Assembly: GCA_022510615.1 (NCBI GenBank)
Contig: JAFLTC010000014.1
Coordinates: forward strand, 13,283 to 50,739
DNA length: 37,457 nucleotides
Direction of reading: 5' to 3'
From: Lachnospiraceae bacterium
GTDB lineage: Bacteria > Bacillota > Clostridia > Lachnospirales > Lachnospiraceae
The notes beneath the pieces were generated by a model that made no database searches, was not told where the DNA came from, and worked only from the letters and a program-made list of their open reading frames with translations. Both the position numbers and the translations under genes were made by a program. How positions within the stretch are numbered: position 1 is the stretch's first letter; each line of letters begins with the position of its first letter. This document shows, one piece after another, positions 6,459 to 14,226 of this stretch.

Positions 6459-7442
6459 TTAAGAGAAATTCAGGCCTTCGGACTTCCAGTGGCTGCCGTC
6501 TTTTCGAATTAGAATCACTCCGATATCCGGATGGGTTTTCTGGTAGGAAATGGCTTCTCCCTCCCCCATGACATACAGGGCGGTGGCAAGGGCGTCGGCA
6601 ACCGCTCCGTTATCTGCAATGACTGTGACAGATGCCAGCGTATTCTCTGCCGGCATTCCGGTTCTTTTATCCATAATATGATGATACTGTTTTCCGTCTT
6701 TTGTAAAATAGCGCTGATAAATGCCGCTTGTTACCACCGCTTTATCTTTTATCTTTAATATGCCATAGATGCTGACACCGTCGGAAGGGTCCGTAATCCC
6801 TATCTGAAACAACTCCCCATTCTCTTTGGTACCGATAGTCTGTACATTTCCACCAAGGGATACTAAGGCAGATTGCATTCCCTTTGCCTGAAATAACTCC
6901 ATCAGTTTCTGGGATAAATAGCCCTTGGCTATGGCACCTAAATCCACCTGCATTCCTTTCTCCAGCTGGACCTTCCGGTCCGCTGACAGACAAACCTTTT
7001 TATAATCAATCCGTTTTTGTGCCGCCTGTCTCTGGGAAACTGAGGGTATCTGGTAATTTCCCGTAGTAAACCCCCATGCCTTTACAAGGGGATAAATAGA
7101 TATGTCAAATAACCCTTTTGTTTCTTTCGAAATTTCCACACTTTGATTTAACAGCTCATAGGTTTCCTCCGACACCGTGACGGCGGCACCGCTGGCCGCA
7201 TTTAATCTGGCAATGTCGCTATCTTCATGATTCACGGAAAATAATGAATCATAACGCTGAATCAGCTTTACCGCCTCATCCATCACCCCGCCTGTATCTT
7301 CTCCATACAGAGTCAGATCCATAATCGTATCCATCGCATACATCTGCTTTTGGTTTTTAACCGCCTCTGAATCCGGTTCCATTCCACAACCGGTTATCAT
7401 TAATGCTAAAACTAATAAAATAGCACTCCATTTATATTTCAC
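6459..7442 (-). CDS. apbE: FAD:protein FMN transferase (ApbE), lipoprotein
   Basis: Covalently attaches FMN to threonine of target flavoproteins such as Rnf/Nqr subunits and other extracytoplasmic flavoproteins; acts outside the membrane. About 327 residues. An N-terminal signal ends in a lipobox (LALMITGC), followed by the ApbE domain: YAMDTIMDLTLYG, the glycine-rich VDLGAIAKGYLSQK, VSLGGNVQTIG and the metal-binding HHIMDKRTGMPAE. The start is GTG 7442 with GGAGG six bases upstream. The frame is open for 63 codons further, but those lie inside queH. It overlaps the end of queH by 11 bases, so translation is probably coupled. Last gene of pgeF-queH-apbE. Confidence 0.95.
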   Translation of the reverse strand: MKYKWSAILLVLALMITGCGMEPDSEAVKNQKQMYAMDTIMDLTLYGEDTGGVMDEAVKLIQRYDSLFSVNHEDSDIARLNAASGAAVTVSEETYELLNQSVEISKETKGLFDISIYPLVKAWGFTTGNYQIPSVSQRQAAQKRIDYKKVCLSADRKVQLEKGMQVDLGAIAKGYLSQKLMELFQAKGMQSALVSLGGNVQTIGTKENGELFQIGITDPSDGVSIYGILKIKDKAVVTSGIYQRYFTKDGKQYHHIMDKRTGMPAENTLASVTVIADNGAVADALATALYVMGEGEAISYQKTHPDIGVILIRKDGSHWKSEGLNFS

Positions 7443-8094
7443 TTTTGTCCTCCGTTCCGGCAATGCCTTTTTCGGCATCCTTCCTTTTGTCACGCTGATT
7501 TTTCGAAAAGATACAGCCACAGTAATCCTGTCGGTATAGATTATATTGCCCTGACAGTTCAATACTTCTCTTATATCCGTTTCGTTTTTTAAAATCGGAA
7601 GGCAGATAGGAAATTCCATATTCTTTGGCAAGCGTTTCCCCGGTCTCCATTAAAAGCCTGGCATCCTTATGAGGACTGATAGACAGGGTTGTACAAAAAT
7701 AATCAAAACCACCCTTTGCTGCTTCTATTGCGGTTTTTTCTAAACGAAGCAAAAAACAACGCTGACACCGTTTCCCTCTCTCCGGTTCTTTTTCATATCC
7801 CCTTACCGCAGATAAAAACTGTTCCGGTTCATAGTCGGCTTCACGCACAGAAATTTCACTTCCAAAGGAAACCTCCCTGATATATCGCTTTAATTCCTGT
7901 TTTCTCTTTCCGTACTCTTTATCCACTGTAATATTAGGATTATAAAAAAATACTGTAATATCAAAATAAGGATGAAGATATTCCAGTACATAGCTGCTGC
8001 ATGGTGCACAGCAGCAGTGTAACAGTAATTTTTTCTTTTCTGTTTGTTTCTCCAGTAAGTGTTCCAGTTCCTTCTGGAAATTTCTCTGATTCAT
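7432..8094 (-). CDS. queH: epoxyqueuosine reductase QueH
   Basis: Reduces epoxyqueuosine to queuosine in tRNA, as the non-cobalamin alternative to QueG. A 220-residue protein of the former DUF208 family with all hallmark cysteines: LLHCCCAPCSSY near residue 26 (C27, C28, C29, C32), the paired CQRC in the middle and DYCGC near the end, together forming iron-sulfur and metal sites. YNPNI after the first motif is also typical. Ribosome site GGAGG before ATG 8094; the stop of pgeF lies 12 bases upstream. Confidence 0.95.
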   Translation of the reverse strand: MNQRNFQKELEHLLEKQTEKKKLLLHCCCAPCSSYVLEYLHPYFDITVFFYNPNITVDKEYGKRKQELKRYIREVSFGSEISVREADYEPEQFLSAVRGYEKEPERGKRCQRCFLLRLEKTAIEAAKGGFDYFCTTLSISPHKDARLLMETGETLAKEYGISYLPSDFKKRNGYKRSIELSGQYNLYRQDYCGCIFSKNQRDKRKDAEKGIAGTEDKSEI

Positions 8095-8106
8095 CCGTAT
8101 CCTCCT

Positions 8107-8934
8107 CTACTCCCCTAAGCCGGACAGAGTAATGGCTCCTGCCAGATTGCCCCGCTTGCCACCGGAGGCGCGATGGGAAAACAAAAAATCAGGATGACAA
8201 CAGGTACACAGCCCACTGACCTGTATCTGACCGGCAGGGATTCCTGCTTCCTGTAAAATAATTTCATTGGCGCGCCAAAGGTCAAGAAGATATTTGTTGC
8301 CCGGCTTATTTACAAGAATTTCTTTCTGCTGTGATGCAGTAAATTCCTGACGGAATTCCTCCGCCACATCCTCACTGACCTCATAGCAATTCTGACAAAT
8401 CGATGGTCCGATTACTGCCAGAATATCCTCAGCTCTTGTGTCAAACTCCTCCTGCATCCGTTCCACGGCATGGGCCCCGATTCTTTTTACCGTTCCCCGC
8501 CATCCGGAATGTACGGCACCTATCGCCTTTTGCTTTCTATCATAAAAAAATAACGGTACACAATCCGCAAAGAAAGTCATTAATACTACATTTTCATCCT
8601 TGGTAATCAGTCCGTCTACACCGATAATATCGGAAGAACGAAAAATTCCCTTTCCGCATTCGGAACGGTCTACCCGTCGGATAACCGTCTCATGCACCTG
8701 ATTCGTAAATACCAGACGGGAAACATCATAGCCCACCGCCGATGCAAAACGACGATGGTTTTCAAGCACCCGCTCCGGCTCATCTCCCCTGGTAAAGCTC
8801 AAATTCATGGTGCCAAGATCTCCCTCGCTGACACCGCCCTTTCTGGTGGAAAAACCGTGACGAATCCCCTCTTTTTCAAACAGAGGAAAGGTCAAATACA
8901 CAACACCGTCTTTTTCGTTTTTTGTTATATTCAT
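8107..8934 (-). CDS. pgeF: peptidoglycan editing factor PgeF (YfiH/laccase-domain)
   Basis: A 275-residue member of the Cu-oxidase_4 family, once called polyphenol oxidase, shown in E. coli to keep wrong amino acids out of peptidoglycan precursors; purine nucleoside activities are also known in the family. Metal-site motifs are all present: TNQVHETVI, MTFFADCVPLFFYD, GAVHSGWRGT, and the C-terminal CTCCHPDFLFSHRASGGKRG. Start ATG 8934 with GGAGGG six bases upstream. First gene of a three-gene set with queH and apbE. Confidence 0.95.
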   Translation of the reverse strand: MNITKNEKDGVVYLTFPLFEKEGIRHGFSTRKGGVSEGDLGTMNLSFTRGDEPERVLENHRRFASAVGYDVSRLVFTNQVHETVIRRVDRSECGKGIFRSSDIIGVDGLITKDENVVLMTFFADCVPLFFYDRKQKAIGAVHSGWRGTVKRIGAHAVERMQEEFDTRAEDILAVIGPSICQNCYEVSEDVAEEFRQEFTASQQKEILVNKPGNKYLLDLWRANEIILQEAGIPAGQIQVSGLCTCCHPDFLFSHRASGGKRGNLAGAITLSGLGE

Positions 8935-8989
8935 AAATTCCCTCCCTGTCTTTCAGGATATATTTATTCTTTATATTTTTGAGCGGATT

Positions 8990-8998
8990 TGATATACT
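8990..8998 (+). promoter_or_regulatory. extended -10 promoter of the phospholipase-family gene
   Basis: TGATATACT is an extended -10 (TG-n-TATACT) placed about 22 bases before the start codon. No good -35 lies at the right distance, which is common for extended -10 promoters. Confidence 0.5.
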
Positions 8999-9020
8999 AT
9001 CTCTATAAGGAGGGAACAAT

Positions 9021-9842
9021 ATGCCAAGTATTTACGCACATCATTCCTTTGGCAGAAGGGTTACAGCCAAACTGCCGGAAGAGATAAAATCCATTATTGA
9101 AAATCACAAGCAGGAATTTGAAGCAGGGCTTCAAGGTCCGGATTTTCTCTTTTTTTATCATCCGCTTTTGAAACTGCGAACAAATCAAATCGCTCGCTGG
9201 CAGCATAGACAGCCGCTGACAAAATACCTGCAGCACATATTACCGGTATTGCGAAAAGAGGGTGTCGACTCCGGTGTTTATGCTTATGTACTGGGATTTC
9301 TCTGTCACTATATGTTAGACAGCGAATGCCATACCTTTATTATACCCCTTTCTAAATGTCCCGGCTATAATCATCTGACCATTGAAACCGAATTTGACAG
9401 ACATCTGATTCGTAAAGACGGACATCGTCCGCTTACTTATCCGGTATGGAAAACAATACCCTGCGGTAAACATATTGTGGACGCAATTTTCAAGGCATAT
9501 AAACCGCTTCGGCTTTCCCGTGGGGAAATTCGTGAGGCTCTTTACAGTATGCGCTTTTATAAATGGCTGTTGACCGGCGGCGGACGCTCTGTTAAACGCT
9601 TTCTCGTCCGCTTCATCATGTGTTTAACCATGCACTATGAACAGCTGGAAGGACATATGATGGCACTATTTCCAAAAAGCTACGCCAGAAAAACAAATCA
9701 GAGTCTGCAATTTTTGTACGACAATGCCATTTCTCTGACCAGTGATCTTTTACAGGATTTCCACCTCAGTGTCTGCCATGGAAAACCATTGCACGAACGC
9801 TTCTCCTGTAATTTCCGTTCTAATGAGCCAGCTTCCCGGTAA
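9021..9842 (+). CDS. zinc-dependent phospholipase C family protein
   Basis: A 273-residue protein with the pattern of the zinc-dependent phospholipase C fold (Zn_dep_PLPC): YAHHSFG at the start, then LQGPDFLFFYHP, LGFLCHYMLDSECHTFI and IETEFDRHLI, giving the spaced His/Asp/Glu ligands. There is no signal peptide, unlike the secreted clostridial toxins, so this is a cytoplasmic relative, common in Lachnospiraceae and of unknown substrate. Start ATG 9021 with AAGGAGG. Single gene between divergent pgeF and the converging NSS operon. Confidence 0.85.
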   Translation: MPSIYAHHSFGRRVTAKLPEEIKSIIENHKQEFEAGLQGPDFLFFYHPLLKLRTNQIARWQHRQPLTKYLQHILPVLRKEGVDSGVYAYVLGFLCHYMLDSECHTFIIPLSKCPGYNHLTIETEFDRHLIRKDGHRPLTYPVWKTIPCGKHIVDAIFKAYKPLRLSRGEIREALYSMRFYKWLLTGGGRSVKRFLVRFIMCLTMHYEQLEGHMMALFPKSYARKTNQSLQFLYDNAISLTSDLLQDFHLSVCHGKPLHERFSCNFRSNEPASR

Positions 9843-9865
9843 AATCAAGCCAAAAGGCAGTGATA

Positions 9866-9979
9866 TCATTTCATATCGCCCAAATCCCGTCTGTACTGGC
9901 GCAGGAATTCGTAAACAAGCTTACGTTTTTCGTGCCAGAACTGACGTCCGGGCGCTGTGACTCAATCCTCTTCTTCCAT
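9866..9979 (-). pseudogene. possible small ORF with one in-frame TGA behind the NSS transporter
   Basis: Starting at an ATG two bases after the NSS stop, the frame reads MEEED, then TGA (9962-9964), then 31 further sense codons with protein-like composition (VTAPGRQFWHEKRKLVYEF, then a basic, helix-forming end) before the stop at 9866. It could be a small gene broken by a nonsense mutation, or chance. There is no clear ribosome site and no family recognised. Confidence 0.25.
9910..9930 (+). terminator. weak terminator-like hairpin after the phospholipase-family gene
   Basis: CGTAA/TTACG stem with a six-base loop followed by five T, 68 bases past the stop. The stem is short, so the call is tentative. 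Confidence 0.35.
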
Positions 9980-9981
9980 GT

Positions 9982-11379
9982 TCAAAAAATACCAACCGAT
10001 TTCAAAAACAGTACAAAAAGCATAACAGGCGCAATATATTTTACCATAATGACATAGAGCTTCTTGCGTCCCATTTTTTCTCCGTTTTTCTCCACCTCAT
10101 CCACAATGGTTTTTGGTTTTACAATCCATCCAATCAAAATACAAGTGCCTATCGCTACCAACGGCATTAAGATATTGTTGCTCATATAATCCATAATATC
10201 CAGTATCTGTGCTGTTGCCCCGGTTGGCAGTATTGCTTCAAAATACAAAATATTATAGCCGAAGCACACAAGAAGTCCTGCTACCAATGCCACAATAACC
10301 ACGATAACAACAGCCTTTCTTCTGGAAAAGCTGAATTTATCCATAAAGCTGGATACCACTGCCTCCATAATCGATATAGCGCTTGTCAATGCCGCAAAGA
10401 GTACCATGGCAAAAAACAGGCAGCCCACAAAAGTTCCGATATGTCCCATCGAAGAAAAAACTTTTGGCAGCGAGACAAACATCAGTCCCGGACCATATGC
10501 CGACATTCCCTCCGTGCCGGCAAAGGCATACACGGCCGGAATTATCATGGCTCCTGCTAAAAAGGCGATGACTGTATCAAAAATCTCAATCTGATTCACA
10601 GAGGTTTTTAAATTGGCATCATCATGGACATAGGAACCATAGGCAATCATAATTCCCATGGCGACACTGAGACTGAAAAAGAGCTGTCCTATGGCATCCA
10701 TGAAAATAGAAAAAAATCTGCTTATCGTCATTTGGCTAAAATCGGGAATCACATAAACAAAAAGTCCCTGTAATCCCGTTCTGGTCACTCCGCTCTCATC
10801 GGTATGATGAAGCGTGAGGGAAAAAACGGCAATTACAATAACAAGTAAAACTAAAAGCGGCATAAGGATTTTAGAAAACGATTCAATTCCTTTATTTACT
10901 CCCCGCAAAACAATAAAGGTAACTATAATCAGGAAAAGAATCATCATAACTGCCGGCTCCACATTACCTGATATGTAAGAGGAAAAATATCCCTCCTGTA
11001 CGGCACTTTCCCCATTTCCCGAAATATAAAGTAAAAAGTATTTCACAACCCAGCCACCAATCACGCAGTAATAAGGCAAAATAATAACCGGAACCAGACA
11101 GGCAATCACACCCATCCCTCTCCATTTTTTCCGGATTCTGCCATAGGCAGTCAGAGGACTCTGTTTCGTTTTTCTTCCGATTGCCACCTCGGTAATCAGA
11201 AGGGTAAAGCCAAAGGTCAGGGCAAGAATAATGTAAATGACAAGAAACATTCCTCCCCCATCCTTGGCCGCAAGATAAGGAAATCTCCATATGTTTCCAA
11301 GTCCTACTGCACTTCCGGCAGCAGCCAGAACAAACCCAATAGAACCCTTAAATGAATTTCTTTTTGTTCTCTTTTCCAT
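9982..11379 (-). CDS. neurotransmitter:sodium symporter (NSS/SNF family) transporter
   Basis: Sodium-coupled amino-acid type transporter of 465 residues with about 11 membrane helices, as in the bacterial MhsT/Tyt1 group. The first helix has the family signature with unwound centre: GFVLAAAGSAVGLGNIWRFPY, whose small residues line the Na+ and substrate sites. Later helices keep FFSLSVAMGIMIAYGSY and FAALTSAISIMEA (helix 8, Na2 site). The protein ends shortly after the last helix. Start ATG 11379 with GGAGG. It follows the carbonic anhydrase gene by 62 bases on the same strand. The substrate (an amino acid) cannot be decided from the sequence. Confidence 0.93.
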   Translation of the reverse strand: MEKRTKRNSFKGSIGFVLAAAGSAVGLGNIWRFPYLAAKDGGGMFLVIYIILALTFGFTLLITEVAIGRKTKQSPLTAYGRIRKKWRGMGVIACLVPVIILPYYCVIGGWVVKYFLLYISGNGESAVQEGYFSSYISGNVEPAVMMILFLIIVTFIVLRGVNKGIESFSKILMPLLVLLVIVIAVFSLTLHHTDESGVTRTGLQGLFVYVIPDFSQMTISRFFSIFMDAIGQLFFSLSVAMGIMIAYGSYVHDDANLKTSVNQIEIFDTVIAFLAGAMIIPAVYAFAGTEGMSAYGPGLMFVSLPKVFSSMGHIGTFVGCLFFAMVLFAALTSAISIMEAVVSSFMDKFSFSRRKAVVIVVIVALVAGLLVCFGYNILYFEAILPTGATAQILDIMDYMSNNILMPLVAIGTCILIGWIVKPKTIVDEVEKNGEKMGRKKLYVIMVKYIAPVMLFVLFLKSVGIF

Positions 11380-11441
11380 TTATAAAACCTCCCGATATTC
11401 GTCACTATTTTGCTGATGATTTCACCGTTTTCACAGAAAAA

Positions 11442-12011
11442 TCATAGGAATTCGACACTGCCGTCCTCCAGATGATAAAGGGCGCCGCACACCTGCAGTC
11501 CGTGTGCCTCCTTTTTCTGAAGCCCCAAGCCTTCTTCTATCCTTTTCATACTGTGCCTCACGTTCAGGCAACAGGCGGCGTAATCATCCGTTTCGTCACC
11601 GATTGCACGTTTGATTTCATCTGTAATAAATTTGATATACCCTTCTGAATCGTGATGGATCGCCGCATCCACTGCACCGCATTGGTTGTGTCCCATGACA
11701 ACGACCAGACGACAGCCCAGATGCTCCGCAGCGTATTCAATACTGCCGAGCTGATGGTCGTCGATCACGTTGCCGGCCACACGGATCACAAAAAGGTCGC
11801 CGATACCGGCACTGAAGATGCTCTCCGGTATCACCCTGGAATCGGAGCAGGTGATGATGATGGCGTAAGGGATCTGTCCCTCGGCATAAGTCCGTTGTCG
11901 GAGCATCAGGGAGATATCTCCCTCGTTGCTCTTTGCGGTCAGATACCGTTTGTTGCCCTCCTTTAATTTTTTCAAGGCCTCTTCTGCAGTGTATGTAATA
12001 ATTGTGTGCAT
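11442..12011 (-). CDS. beta-class carbonic anhydrase
   Basis: Interconverts CO2 and bicarbonate in the cytoplasm. 189 residues with all catalytic positions: C55, D57 and R59 in CSDSR, and H108 with C111 in GHNQCGAV, giving the Zn(Cys)2His site and the Asp-Arg dyad. The length fits the compact clade of beta enzymes found in anaerobes. Start ATG 12011 with GAGGAGG. It follows the methyltransferase gene by 22 bases. The gene is visibly richer in G+C than its neighbours (over half in several lines, against low-to-mid forties around), with many G/C-ending codons, which may mean a different origin. Confidence 0.95.
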   Translation of the reverse strand: MHTIITYTAEEALKKLKEGNKRYLTAKSNEGDISLMLRQRTYAEGQIPYAIIITCSDSRVIPESIFSAGIGDLFVIRVAGNVIDDHQLGSIEYAAEHLGCRLVVVMGHNQCGAVDAAIHHDSEGYIKFITDEIKRAIGDETDDYAACCLNVRHSMKRIEEGLGLQKKEAHGLQVCGALYHLEDGSVEFL

Positions 12012-12033
12012 TCTGATTGCCTCCTCTTTTTGT

Positions 12034-13437
12034 TTATATATAGTCGGATATTTTGTTTTTATTTTCCCGTTCCAGTAACAGGATAGTCTCTATATTCCTC
12101 GTCCACGGAAACATGTCCACACACTGTGCCTTGACCGGCCGGTATCCATGCTCCAGAAACATTTCCAAATCCCTTGCCAGACTGGTAGGCTTACAGGAAA
12201 TGTATAAAATCTGCCGTACTTCATATTTTAAAATTTTACTGAGGGCTTTCGGATGAATCCCCTCTCTTGGCGGGTCCAGTACAACAAAATCCGGAACCTC
12301 TTTCAGTTCATCCATGACCGTTAAGACATCCCCGGCAAAGAATGAGCAGTTATCTAACTGATTTTCCTTCGCATTTTCCCTGGCGGCAGCAACGGCTTCC
12401 TCGACAATTTCCACCCCCACTACCTGTTTTGCCGCCGGTGCCAGTATCTGGGCTATCGTTCCGGTTCCGCTGTATAAATCAAAAATCACCTTATCCTTTG
12501 TCTCTCCCGCATATTCCCTGGCGGTCTGATAGAGCACCTCCGCTCCGGCAGAATTGGTCTGAAAGAAGGAAAAAGGGGAAATTTTGAATCTCAAACCAAG
12601 CAATTCCTCATAAAAATAGTCCCTCCCATACAGGATTTTTGTTTCCTCTGATTTTACTACATCCGACAGACTATCATTGGTGATGTGTAAAATGCCGGCA
12701 ATACTACCGGTAAGGGGCAGATTTAGCAGCATATCCTGAAAGGGCTTAAGTGGCGCCTCGCCCTGAGAGGTGGTAACCAGCCCGATTAGGAGTTCTCCGG
12801 TTTTTAATCCCTTCCGCACAAGCAGATGACGCAGAATTCCTTTGTGACGCATTTTATGGTAAAAAGGAATTTTCTCCCCTCTCTCTTCCCTTTCTCTGAA
12901 AAAATTCAGCGTTCCCTCTAAAATCTTTCGGATATCCTCATCCACAATCTGACATCCCGGCACAGGGACGATATCATAAAAGCTTCCTCTCTTGTGAAGT
13001 CCCAGAGTTAACGGACCATCCTTTCTCGCATCCCCAAAGGAAAACTCCATTTTATTCCGGTATTCCCAGACCCTCGGACTGGCAAGACATTCATCCAAAG
13101 AAAGTTCCGGACAGACCGTCTTTAGCAACTCCCGTACCTGGGAAAGTTTTAATTCCTTTTGATTCTCATAATCCATTGTCTGGTAAGCGCAACCCCCGCA
13201 GTCGGCAAAATGGGGACAAGGCGGTGTGGTATTTTCCAGAGGCGATTTTTTTAACACTTCGGTAAGATTACCTTCCGGTCTTGCCTTTCTGGCCTTTTTT
13301 AACTGAAACCGCACCCTTTGTCCCGGTAACGTATTTTTTACCTGTACCGGCACATCACTCTCTGCAATCTTTACAAGTCCTTTATTGGGAAATTTCAGGG
13401 AAAGAACCTCTCCCTCATAGTATTCATTTTTTTTCAT
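12034..13437 (-). CDS. rlmD: 23S rRNA (uracil-C5)-methyltransferase, RlmD/RlmCD type
   Basis: SAM-dependent methyltransferase of the RumA/TrmA family, modifying uridine 1939 (and in Firmicutes often also 747) of 23S rRNA. 467 residues: an N-terminal TRAM RNA-binding domain (about 1-65), an iron-sulfur cluster motif CPHFADCGGC with a further cysteine downstream, the SAM motif FDLYSGTGTIA, the base-recognition DPPREG and the catalytic-cysteine context YISCKPTSLARD. The C-terminal TRNIETILLL replaces the THHVE form, a usual variant. Which uridines are modified is not decidable here. It starts downstream of a good promoter and heads a run with carbonic anhydrase and the NSS transporter. Confidence 0.9.
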   Translation of the reverse strand: MKKNEYYEGEVLSLKFPNKGLVKIAESDVPVQVKNTLPGQRVRFQLKKARKARPEGNLTEVLKKSPLENTTPPCPHFADCGGCAYQTMDYENQKELKLSQVRELLKTVCPELSLDECLASPRVWEYRNKMEFSFGDARKDGPLTLGLHKRGSFYDIVPVPGCQIVDEDIRKILEGTLNFFREREERGEKIPFYHKMRHKGILRHLLVRKGLKTGELLIGLVTTSQGEAPLKPFQDMLLNLPLTGSIAGILHITNDSLSDVVKSEETKILYGRDYFYEELLGLRFKISPFSFFQTNSAGAEVLYQTAREYAGETKDKVIFDLYSGTGTIAQILAPAAKQVVGVEIVEEAVAAARENAKENQLDNCSFFAGDVLTVMDELKEVPDFVVLDPPREGIHPKALSKILKYEVRQILYISCKPTSLARDLEMFLEHGYRPVKAQCVDMFPWTRNIETILLLERENKNKISDYI

Positions 13438-13470
13438 CCGGTCTTTTGCTCCTTTATACTAATCCTTTTT

Positions 13471-13499
13471 ATTATAACAAAAATATTTTCCTTGGACAA
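13471..13499 (-). promoter_or_regulatory. sigma-A promoter of the rlmD-like gene
   Basis: TTGTCC (13494-13499), 17 bases, TATAAT (13471-13476) on the minus strand, about 30 bases before the start codon. Confidence 0.8.
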
Positions 13500-13547
13500 C
13501 TCTCTTATCATGGACTATTATGTCCGGGAAAACTTTACTCGGAAAGG

Positions 13548-13576
13548 TTGATTTACCTAGTCAAATCCGCTATACT
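13548..13576 (+). promoter_or_regulatory. sigma-A promoter of the DUF1836-pcrA genes
   Basis: TTGATT (13548-13553), 17 bases, TATACT (13571-13576), 35 bases before the DUF1836 start. Divergent from the rlmD-like promoter with about 48 bases between the two -35 boxes. Confidence 0.75.
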
Positions 13577-13611
13577 ATATAGTATTCAATAACAGATTGT
13601 GAGGTATTTAC

Positions 13612-14226
13612 ATGGAACAGTCAAATGAAGAAAGCATTATGGATATCATCCGCAAGTTAAATGAAATAAATTATATTAATCCTGAGGACATTCCTAACAT
13701 CGAGTTGTATATGGATCAGGTTACGACCTTTATGGATGCCCATCTTGCTGCCTGCAAACGGACGGACGAGGATAAAATCCTGACAAAAACCATGATTAAT
13801 AATTATACCAAAAATGATTTCCTTCCGCCGCCGGTAAAGAAAAAATATTCGAAAGAGCATATGTTTTTACTGATTTTCCTATATTATTTTAAAAATGTGC
13901 TCTCCATTAATGACATTCAGAAAATCTTTACTCCACTGACGGATATGTTTTTTGACAACCGCTCAAGAGATGTTTCTCTGGAAGATATTTACCGCGCTAT
14001 TTTTAAGATGGAGCGGATTCAGACAGACAATCTGACAAAAGACATTGTACGACGTTTTAAGGCCTCCCAGGGACTTTTCCCGAATGCCAAGGATGAAAAG
14101 GAAGCGGATTTCCTCTCCCGCTTTGCTTTTATTTGTCTGTTAAGTTTTGACGCTTATTTAAAAAAGCAGCTAGTGGAACGGATGATTGATGAAACTCTCT
14201 CCTCCGATACCGGAAAGGATAAGTAA
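13612..14226 (+). CDS. DUF1836 domain-containing protein
   Basis: 204 residues of the DUF1836 family, all-helical and cytoplasmic. Recognisable pieces are IPNIELYMDQVTTFMDAHL, LTKTMINNYTKNDFLPPPVKKKYSKEH, then FLLIFLYYFKNVLSINDIQKIF. The part around residues 55-85 resembles the winged-helix MerR-type region, so the family is often suspected to bind DNA. Function is unknown. Start ATG 13612 follows a weak GAGG site. Its stop overlaps the pcrA start by one base (TAATG), so the two are translationally coupled, suggesting a link to DNA metabolism or simply shared expression. Confidence 0.88.
   Translation: MEQSNEESIMDIIRKLNEINYINPEDIPNIELYMDQVTTFMDAHLAACKRTDEDKILTKTMINNYTKNDFLPPPVKKKYSKEHMFLLIFLYYFKNVLSINDIQKIFTPLTDMFFDNRSRDVSLEDIYRAIFKMERIQTDNLTKDIVRRFKASQGLFPNAKDEKEADFLSRFAFICLLSFDAYLKKQLVERMIDETLSSDTGKDK

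Noticed and set aside
7443-7631. 63-codon N-terminal extension of ApbE
   Set aside because: It lies entirely within queH in another frame. GTG 7442 has a perfect ribosome site and gives an immediate lipoprotein signal.
9021-9842. Secreted phospholipase C toxin
   Set aside because: The protein has no signal peptide, and cytoplasmic relatives are common in non-pathogenic Lachnospiraceae.
9962-9964. UGA as a selenocysteine codon
   Set aside because: No stable hairpin right after the UGA and no selenoprotein family recognised; a nonsense change or chance frame is simpler.
11652-11966. 104-codon open frame antisense to carbonic anhydrase
   Set aside because: Explained by the G+C-rich codon usage of the anhydrase; the sense strand has all catalytic motifs.
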